Of a DNA stretch of 10,767 bases, positions 4,586-10,767 are shown one piece after another. A model generated the notes under the pieces. The model was not told the DNA's origin. It saw only the letters and a list, made by a program, of their open reading frames with translations, and made no database searches. Origin of the DNA: Bacillota bacterium (GTDB lineage: Bacteria; Bacillota; Clostridia; Lachnospirales; Lachnospiraceae); contig JAEZHX010000113.1 in the NCBI GenBank assembly GCA_023436765.1, positions 1 through 10,767 of the forward strand, given 5' to 3'. The translations under genes were made by a program, and so were the position numbers. The first letter of the stretch is position 1; every line of letters starts with the position of its first letter.

Positions 4586-7500
4586 ATGAAGGATTACAGA
4601 TTAGGAATTGATATCGGCTCGACAACAGTGAAGCTGGTAGTGCTCGGTGAGGATGGGCAGCTTTTATATAACGATTATCGAAGACATTTTTCGGATATGA
4701 AGGAAACCTTAATTACTCTTGTCAGGGAGTGTTATCAAGCACTTGGAGATATCGGTGCCAGAATCAGTATTACCGGCTCCGGCGGTCTCTCAGTATCGGA
4801 ATGGCTTGCGCTTCCTTTTATTCAGGAGGTGATCGCCTGTAACTGTGCAGTGGAGGCGTTGATCCCTCAGACCGAGGTCGTGATCGAGTTGGGAGGGGAG
4901 GATGCGAAGATTACCTATCTGAAGGGATCAGTGGAGCAGAGGATGAACAGCAGCTGTGCCGGTGGGACAGGAGCCTTCATCGACCAGATGGCAGTCCTGC
5001 TCCATACGGATGCGGCCGGTTTGAATGAACTCGCAAAGGGCTATCAGGTGATTTATCCGATCGCGTCCCGATGCGGCGTATTTGCTAAGACGGATATCCA
5101 GCCCCTGATCAATGAAGGGGCAAGAAAAGAAGATATCGCTGCCTCCATCTTTCAAGCCGTGGTGAATCAGACCATCGGTGGTCTTGCCTGTGGGAAGCCG
5201 ATTCGCGGTAGGGTGGCATTCCTTGGCGGACCTTTTCATTTTCTTACGGAATTAAGAAAACGTTTCATCGAAAGCCTGGGGCTGACAGAGAGTGAAGCTG
5301 TCTGTCCGGAGAATTCCCAATTGTTTGCTGCGATAGGAGCTGCTTTGTCTGCAAAGCAGAAGGAAGGAATTCCTCTGGGAAAGCTAAAGACAAAAGTAAC
5401 TTTGATCTCGGACCTTAGAGAGGAAGAAGTCAGCCGCATGGAACCCCTTTTTAAGAGTGTGGAGGAATATCAGCAATTTAAGCTTAGACATAACCGGGCA
5501 AGGGTTCGGAGAGAAGAGCTTCACCGGTATCAGGGAAGAGTCTACTTAGGAATTGATGCGGGGTCCACCACCGCTAAGGTAGCGGCAATCGGAGAAGAGG
5601 GAGAACTCCTTTATTCCTACTATGGTGGCAACGAGGGCAATCCATTGAAAAAGCTCGTTGAAGTATTGAAGGAACTATATGAAATACTCCCTAAGGAAGC
5701 CAGGATTATTAGAACTGCTGTCACCGGCTATGGAGAAGCAATGATGAAGGCTGCCTTGCATGCGGACTATGGTGAGATTGAAACGATTGCCCATTATAAA
5801 GCAGCCAGGTTCTTCCTGCCCGAGGTGGATTTTATTCTTGATATCGGTGGACAGGATATGAAATGTCTCAGGCTGAAGGAGGGGGCAATCGACAGTATTT
5901 TATTAAATGAAGCCTGTTCCTCCGGCTGCGGCTCCTTTCTGGAGGGCTTTGCTGCCTCGCTTCATATAAAAATAGAGGAGCTTGCGGATGAAGCTCTATA
6001 TGCGAAGTCCCCCGTGGATCTGGGCACAAAATGTACTGTCTTCATGAATTCCAAGGTAAAACAAGCCCAGAAGGAGGGAGCAGGGATATCGGAGTTGTCA
6101 GCCGGACTATCCTACTCCGTCATTAAGAATGCATTATATAAGGTCATTAAGATCAGAGATCCGAGGGATCTGGGAAAGCATATCATCGTCCAGGGCGGAA
6201 CCTTTTATAATGATGCAGTGCTTCGCTGCTTCGAGAGGCTTACAGGAAGAGAAGCGGTTCGCCCGGATATCTCAGGACTCATGGGAGCATTCGGCGCAGC
6301 ATTGATAGCAAGAGAGCGATATCAAGAGGAGAAGCAAGCTACTGACTCATTGCAAACTTCTGAATTGCGGCATGCTGGTTCAGGCTTTGTTACCAAGACT
6401 GCTGCTGAGATATCCGAATTATTACCCCTCGAAGCTCTTCAAGATTTTCAGATGACCTCTACTCACCGACGCTGTAATAAATGCACGAACCAATGCCTCC
6501 TTACCGTGAATAGCTTCACGAATGGGGAAGGCTTTATTACCGGAAACCGTTGTGAGAGGGGCCTTGGTCAGGAGATATCCAGAGAGGACAAGCTCCCTGA
6601 TCTATATCGTTATAAATACAGAAGGACCTTCGGCTATCAGCCCCTGAAGGAAATGGAGGCACCTCGCGGTACCATCGGAATACCAAGAGTTCTGAATATG
6701 TACGAGAATTATCCGTTCTGGTTTACTCTGCTGACCAGCCTTGGATTCCGGGTAATCATCTCCTCTCCCTCCTGCAAGAGGTTATTTGAGAAGGGGCTGG
6801 AGACCATTCCCTCCGAATCGGTCTGTTACCCTGCAAAGCTGAGTCATGGGCATATCATGGACCTGATTGACCATGGGATCAGGACGATATTCTATCCCTG
6901 CGTGGTCTATGAAAAGAAAGAATTTACTGAGGCAACCAACCACTATAACTGCCCGATCGTCACCTCCTATCCGGAAGTGATTCGTAATAACGTAGAGGAG
7001 CTTAAGAGATACCAGGTGAAGGTCATTGCACCCTTCCTGTCACTGGAGGATCCGAGGGTTCTTGTTGAGAGAATTCAAGAGGAGTTTAAGGACTACCATG
7101 TTACCCGGCAGGAGGCTAAGAAAGCCGTCAGATTAGCCTGCAGGGAAAGAGAGCAATATAAGAAGGATATTCAGACGAAGGGCGAGGAGACCCTGTCGTT
7201 CTTAAGAGCAAACAATAAAAAAGGAATCGTACTCTGCGGGAAACCCTATCATGTGGATCCGGAGATCAATCATGGAATATCCGATTTGATCGTTTCTTAT
7301 GGATTAGCAGTTCTGACGGAGGACAGTATCGCCCATCTGTCCGGTCTGAAGCAGAGGCTCAGGGTGGTGGATCAGTGGACCTATAATTCGAGGCTTTACC
7401 GGGCAGCGTCCTTAGTGGCACAGGAGCCCTGCCTGGAGCTGGTTCAGCTGAATTCCTTCGGTTGCGGACTGGATGCTGTCACCTCGGATCAGATCACAGA

Positions 7501-8887
7501 GCTGCTTGCTTCAGGAGAAAAGCTTTATACCATGCTGAAGATAGATGAGGGAAATAACCTGGGGGCAGCGAAGATCCGGCTCCGTTCCCTGATCGCTGCG
7601 ATGGAGGGACGTAAGGCTCCCAGACATTTGGACGCAGAGCAACGGGAGTATAGTTGGAAGCCTGTGTTCACAAAGAAGATGAGACTGACTCATACCATTC
7701 TTGCTCCTCAGATGGCACCGATCCAATTTGATCTGATCCGGGAGGCTGCCCGTTCCTGTGGATACCATCTGGAGGTACTCCCGGCTTATGACCGCTCTGC
7801 TGTGGAGGAAGGTTTGAGGTATGTAAATAATGATGCCTGTTATCCGGCTATCATCATGGTAGGGCAGGTGGTGAAGGCGTTGAAATCGGGGCAGTTTAAG
7901 CCCGAGAGAACCTCAGTCATCATTACGCAGAGTGGTGGGGGTTGCCGTGCAACGAATTATATGGCATTGCTGGAATTGGGGCTGAAGCAGGCAGGCTTTC
8001 CCCAGGTACCAATCATATCAGTCAATGCTGCAGGTCTTGAGAAGCAACCGGGCTTTCAGTATTCAGTCAGGCTGATCAACCGCTGCATTATGGCAATCGT
8101 ATATGGGGACCTGTTTATGAAGGTATTGAACCGAACCAGGCCCTATGAGAGATTTCCGGGCTCTGCACAGCTGCTTTATGAGAAGTGGAACGAGAAAGCG
8201 AAGGAGAACTTAAGACGCTCCGGTAAGCGTGACTTTGAGCATAATGTGAAAGGCATCATCAAAAATTTTGACCAGCTGGAGCTGACCGATATTAAGAAAC
8301 CCAGAGTTGGAGTTGTGGGGGAGATACTGGTGAAATACCATCCGACAGCGAACAATGATATCGTCAGCATCCTGGAGGAAGGAGGAGCAGAAGCAATTGT
8401 ACCTGATCTTATGGATTATATCTTATATTCTGCTTACAATGCACGATTCCGGTTCCGATTTCTTGCCGGGTCGAAACTAAACATGAGGGCAAGTGACTTC
8501 GCAGTCTATTATATCCACCGCTTCCGAGAACTATTAAGCAGAGAGCTTGCGAGGAGCAAACGCTTTCATCCCCCCACTCCGATTGAGGAGCTGGCAGAGA
8601 TGGCCTCCGGGGTACTGTCTCTGGGGAACCAGACAGGAGAGGGTTGGCTGGTGACTGCTGAGATGCTGGAGCTGATTGTGCAGGGTACGGATAATATCAT
8701 CTGTGTCCAACCCTTGGCCTGCCTGCCAAATCACGTCGCAGGGAAGGGAATGTTCAAGCCGATCAAGGAGAGATACCCTGCTGCGAATATCATCCCTATC
8801 GATTATGACCCCGGAATCTCCAGTGTTAATCAGCTGAACCGCATTAAGCTGATGCTGTCGGTGGCCATTAAGAAAATTAAGGAATAA
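4586..8887 (+). CDS. giant 2-hydroxyacyl-CoA dehydratase activase fusion (two BadF/HgdC ATPase domains + activase-related/dehydratase-like regions)
   Basis: A 1433-aa cytoplasmic protein. Residues 1-255 and 317-575 are two ASKHA ATPase modules of the BadF/BcrA/HgdC activator family, with phosphate loops GIDIGSTTVK (7-16) and GIDAGSTTAK (322-331). Each keeps two cluster-type cysteines: C124 (SSCAGGTG) and C163 (SRCGVF); C444 (ACSSGCG) and C483 (TKCTVF). In HgdC homodimers such cysteines bind one [4Fe-4S] cluster between subunits; here the halves could do so within one chain. Next comes a CNKCTNQC motif (630-637) with C656. DUF2229-type activase-related sequence follows from about 695 to 1000 (SVCYPAKLSHGH, FYPCVVYE, LCGKPYHVDPEINHG). 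The C-terminal part from about 1030 is also COG3580/COG3581-like (NNDACYPA, QSGGGCRATNY, QPLACLPNHVAGKG). Known relatives inject low-potential electrons into a dehydratase or double-cubane-type partner using ATP. The partner and substrate are not encoded here. AGGAG at 4573-4577 fixes the start. Confidence 0.88.
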   Translation: MKDYRLGIDIGSTTVKLVVLGEDGQLLYNDYRRHFSDMKETLITLVRECYQALGDIGARISITGSGGLSVSEWLALPFIQEVIACNCAVEALIPQTEVVIELGGEDAKITYLKGSVEQRMNSSCAGGTGAFIDQMAVLLHTDAAGLNELAKGYQVIYPIASRCGVFAKTDIQPLINEGARKEDIAASIFQAVVNQTIGGLACGKPIRGRVAFLGGPFHFLTELRKRFIESLGLTESEAVCPENSQLFAAIGAALSAKQKEGIPLGKLKTKVTLISDLREEEVSRMEPLFKSVEEYQQFKLRHNRARVRREELHRYQGRVYLGIDAGSTTAKVAAIGEEGELLYSYYGGNEGNPLKKLVEVLKELYEILPKEARIIRTAVTGYGEAMMKAALHADYGEIETIAHYKAARFFLPEVDFILDIGGQDMKCLRLKEGAIDSILLNEACSSGCGSFLEGFAASLHIKIEELADEALYAKSPVDLGTKCTVFMNSKVKQAQKEGAGISELSAGLSYSVIKNALYKVIKIRDPRDLGKHIIVQGGTFYNDAVLRCFERLTGREAVRPDISGLMGAFGAALIARERYQEEKQATDSLQTSELRHAGSGFVTKTAAEISELLPLEALQDFQMTSTHRRCNKCTNQCLLTVNSFTNGEGFITGNRCERGLGQEISREDKLPDLYRYKYRRTFGYQPLKEMEAPRGTIGIPRVLNMYENYPFWFTLLTSLGFRVIISSPSCKRLFEKGLETIPSESVCYPAKLSHGHIMDLIDHGIRTIFYPCVVYEKKEFTEATNHYNCPIVTSYPEVIRNNVEELKRYQVKVIAPFLSLEDPRVLVERIQEEFKDYHVTRQEAKKAVRLACREREQYKKDIQTKGEETLSFLRANNKKGIVLCGKPYHVDPEINHGISDLIVSYGLAVLTEDSIAHLSGLKQRLRVVDQWTYNSRLYRAASLVAQEPCLELVQLNSFGCGLDAVTSDQITELLASGEKLYTMLKIDEGNNLGAAKIRLRSLIAAMEGRKAPRHLDAEQREYSWKPVFTKKMRLTHTILAPQMAPIQFDLIREAARSCGYHLEVLPAYDRSAVEEGLRYVNNDACYPAIIMVGQVVKALKSGQFKPERTSVIITQSGGGCRATNYMALLELGLKQAGFPQVPIISVNAAGLEKQPGFQYSVRLINRCIMAIVYGDLFMKVLNRTRPYERFPGSAQLLYEKWNEKAKENLRRSGKRDFEHNVKGIIKNFDQLELTDIKKPRVGVVGEILVKYHPTANNDIVSILEEGGAEAIVPDLMDYILYSAYNARFRFRFLAGSKLNMRASDFAVYYIHRFRELLSRELARSKRFHPPTPIEELAEMASGVLSLGNQTGEGWLVTAEMLELIVQGTDNIICVQPLACLPNHVAGKGMFKPIKERYPAANIIPIDYDPGISSVNQLNRIKLMLSVAIKKIKE

Positions 8888-9082
8888 GCAAAGCTGAAGC
8901 AGCAGCCTATCATCTAATCGTTTTCTAATGATTTCTTCATAATTAATGTATGGAACAGGATGGATGATTGTGGTAAGCTTTTGCTATGGATTTGTGGATC
9001 TGAGCTATATGTGGGAAGAAGTGCCTGCAGTCTCTGGAGAGGGACGATAAAAAATACTACGATATGATATGGGGATGATAGT

Positions 9083-10582
9083 ATGAAACGGGTCATAATG
9101 ATTGTAATTCTATTCGCTTTCCTGATGAGTGCTGCAGCCTGTTCCAGGAAGGACGAAGTGGAGAAGGCTCCGGATCAGGAGAACAACACAGCAGTCACAG
9201 AGGGCACAGGAACAGGAGCAGAGTCCTCCAAAACAGAGGCGGACACTGCCATAGCTGGAGCCGAGGACAAGATATCAGAGAGTGAAGCACAAGAAAGTAC
9301 AGAGCTTAAAAATGCCGAGGAAGCAGTATCGGATGCTGTGGTAAATACAAAGGGACAGACCGGGGAAGCCGATCTGACAGAGCTAAGCAAGGAATTGGCA
9401 TTGCAGCTGGTAAAGGGTGACTTTGACCAGACCCATGAATTATTTTCCCCCCTGGTTAAGCTGCAATTAACGAAGAACAGCTTAAAGAGCTCCTGGGATA
9501 CGACGGTTGCAGGCTTAGGTGATTTTGAAGAAATCTACTCTGTAGAACAAAAGACGGAGGGTGCTTACCGGAATGTCTTTATTGTTCTAAAATATGAAAA
9601 CAATGGACTAAAGATTACATTTACCTACAACGATAAATGTAAGATTGACGGCTTATGGCTGAATTATGCTACTGCCGGCATGCAGCTGGAGACAACAGAT
9701 GTATACGCGGAACAGGCTATCAGGATTGGAGAGGGAGGAGACTACCCTGTGGATGGAATTCTGACACTGCCGAATGGAGCCACAAAGCCGCCGGTCCTCA
9801 TTCTGGTTCCCGGTTCCGGAACCCATGATTGGGATGAATCTATAGGGAACGGTGTCAATAAGCCCTTCCGGGATATCGCTCATGGACTGGCAGAGAGGGG
9901 AATAGCCACAATTCGTTATCAGGAACGGCTGGCAGCATATCCCGAACTGGCTTCAGAACGGATTACCATCCAGCTGGACTCCTTGGATGATGTAGATGCT
10001 GCGATTGCCTTTGCTACCGGCTGCGATCAGATTGATACAGGAAGAATTTATGTCCTGGGTCATAGCCTGGGTGGGATGCTGGCTCCGAAGATTGCTGCTG
10101 ACCATGAAGAGATTAGGGGGATTCTCTGCCTGGCCGGAAGCCCGAGAAAGCTGGAGGATATCGTGATAGATCAACAGGAGCTATTAGGAAACGGAGACAA
10201 AAAGGTAATGGACGAGGTACGGAAACAGGCGAAAGAAGTCAAAGGGCTTACTGTGGAATCAGCCGGAGATTATCTCGGTATGCCGGCTTCCTACTGGTAC
10301 AGCCTGAATCTGATTGATATACCTGAGATTTTAAAGACTCTTAAGGTACCGATGTTCATTGCCCAGGGCAGCGCAGATTTACAGGTCTATGCGGATAGGG
10401 ACTATCCTGCATGGCAGGAGCTTTTAAAGAATCGTAAGGATGTTACCTTTAAGCTGTACGATAACCTGAATCATTTATTCATGGCATCAACCGGGGAAAA
10501 GGATTTATCCGAATACAACATTCCCAGCTCTGTTGACAAGCAGGTAATTAATGATATGGCAGCCTGGATGATCGAAAATTAA
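9083..10582 (+). CDS. surface lipoprotein with DUF3887-like domain and alpha/beta hydrolase domain
   Basis: A 499-aa exported lipoprotein. The signal peptide (1-19) has a hydrophobic core and a lipobox ending AAAC, so C20 is the lipidated residue. Residues 21-95 form an acidic Ser/Thr/Glu-rich spacer, likely a flexible tether to the membrane. Residues about 97-195 resemble DUF3887, which commonly precedes hydrolases in Firmicutes. Residues about 205-499 are an alpha/beta hydrolase: oxyanion segment LVPGSGTHD (241-249), nucleophile elbow GHSLGG (S328), acid D432 in AQGSADLQVY, and His H464 in LNHLF. The triad is complete, so an esterase or peptidase outside the cell is likely; the substrate is unknown. 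Only a weak site (GGGGATGAT, 9071-9079) precedes the ATG. The 195-bp gap after the activase gene has no clear terminator or promoter, so read-through is possible. Confidence 0.88.
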   Translation: MKRVIMIVILFAFLMSAAACSRKDEVEKAPDQENNTAVTEGTGTGAESSKTEADTAIAGAEDKISESEAQESTELKNAEEAVSDAVVNTKGQTGEADLTELSKELALQLVKGDFDQTHELFSPLVKLQLTKNSLKSSWDTTVAGLGDFEEIYSVEQKTEGAYRNVFIVLKYENNGLKITFTYNDKCKIDGLWLNYATAGMQLETTDVYAEQAIRIGEGGDYPVDGILTLPNGATKPPVLILVPGSGTHDWDESIGNGVNKPFRDIAHGLAERGIATIRYQERLAAYPELASERITIQLDSLDDVDAAIAFATGCDQIDTGRIYVLGHSLGGMLAPKIAADHEEIRGILCLAGSPRKLEDIVIDQQELLGNGDKKVMDEVRKQAKEVKGLTVESAGDYLGMPASYWYSLNLIDIPEILKTLKVPMFIAQGSADLQVYADRDYPAWQELLKNRKDVTFKLYDNLNHLFMASTGEKDLSEYNIPSSVDKQVINDMAAWMIEN

Positions 10583-10659
10583 GTACAAAACGATATGAGT
10601 AAGATTAATAATAGAAAGTATAACGGATAAAGTGATATACGAAACTTATAAATACCGGA

Positions 10660-10767
10660 GCTTTTCTGATGGGTAATTCTTTATCATGAAAAGCATCAGG
10701 ATTGGCTGATGAAAGACTTTGCAGGTCTGCCTCACTAAGGCGCTGCGGTTAATCATCAGCCTTTTCA
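10660..10767. other. cluster of mutually exclusive hairpins at the window end
   Basis: Hairpin 1: GCTTTTCTGAT (10660-10670) pairs with ATCA plus GAAAAGC (10683-10686, 10688-10694), 11 bp with one bulged T. Hairpin 2: CATCAG (10694-10699) pairs with CTGATG (10706-10711). Hairpin 3: GGCTGATGA (10704-10712) pairs with TCATCAGCC (10753-10761), extended by TGAAAA (10687-10692) with TTTTCA (10762-10767). Hairpins 1 and 2 each share bases with hairpin 3. The preceding bases 10583-10659 show no gene or clear promoter. It could be a terminator for the hydrolase gene, a leader of the next gene, or a dispersed palindromic element; the window ends too soon to tell. Confidence 0.45.

Noticed and set aside
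4928..5239. Minus-strand frames inside the activase fusion gene (e.g. 4928-5239, 7511-7768, 8534-8734)
   Set aside because: All are antisense shadows of a continuous, motif-rich gene and lack initiation signals.
8888..9082. Terminator or promoter between the activase and lipoprotein genes
   Set aside because: Only a tiny GCTG/CAGC stem without T-run and weak TATATG/TTGCTA-like boxes are present; none meets a reasonable standard.
8914..9096. Minus-strand open frame of 60 codons in the gap between activase and lipoprotein genes
   Set aside because: No convincing ribosome binding site; its start lies inside the lipoprotein gene and the product looks like random translation.

Overview
The window reads like the chromosome of a low-to-middle GC anaerobic Firmicute, most likely a Clostridia/Lachnospiraceae-type bacterium. 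This is inferred from purine-rich GGAGG-type ribosome binding sites, consensus sigma-A promoters, an Lsa/CplR-type ABC-F protein, a lipoprotein with a Gram-positive-style signal, and a giant 2-hydroxyacyl-CoA dehydratase activase fusion, a family found mainly in strict anaerobes. I see no transposase, phage gene, CRISPR array, tRNA or rRNA.

Layout. (1) Positions 1-368 hold the 3' end of an ABC-F gene. (2) A near-perfect promoter (471-499) drives a HAD-family phosphatase (571-1176), which ends at a 20-bp-stem terminator (1227-1277). That terminator faces a short minus-strand gene (1304-1429, 41 aa, lysine-rich) with its own promoter and ribosome binding site. (3) A repeat-rich intergenic region (1498-1834) contains a strong promoter (1709-1737). 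It drives a tightly packed three-gene operon: a stand-alone cobalamin-binding protein (1835-2491), a MacB/FtsX-type permease (2488-3654, overlapping by ATGA), and its LolD/MacB-type ATPase (3668-4354). A structured terminator (4388-4475) closes the unit. (4) A monocistronic-looking 1433-codon gene (4586-8887) encodes two activase ATPase modules joined to activase-related/dehydratase-like regions. (5) A lipoprotein with a DUF3887-like domain and an alpha/beta hydrolase domain follows (9083-10582). (6) The last ~110 bases form several mutually exclusive hairpins cut by the window edge.

The most interesting unit is the B12-protein/ABC-transporter operon. Its B12 module resembles the light- and cobalamin-sensing fold of CarH/AerR but has no DNA-binding domain, and it is translationally coupled to a transporter permease. 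I infer a cobalamin-dependent sensing or control function tied to transport; nothing in the sequence proves it. The activase fusion is a recognisable but functionally unassigned family: two ATPase halves that could hold one [4Fe-4S] cluster intramolecularly, plus a further cysteine cluster.
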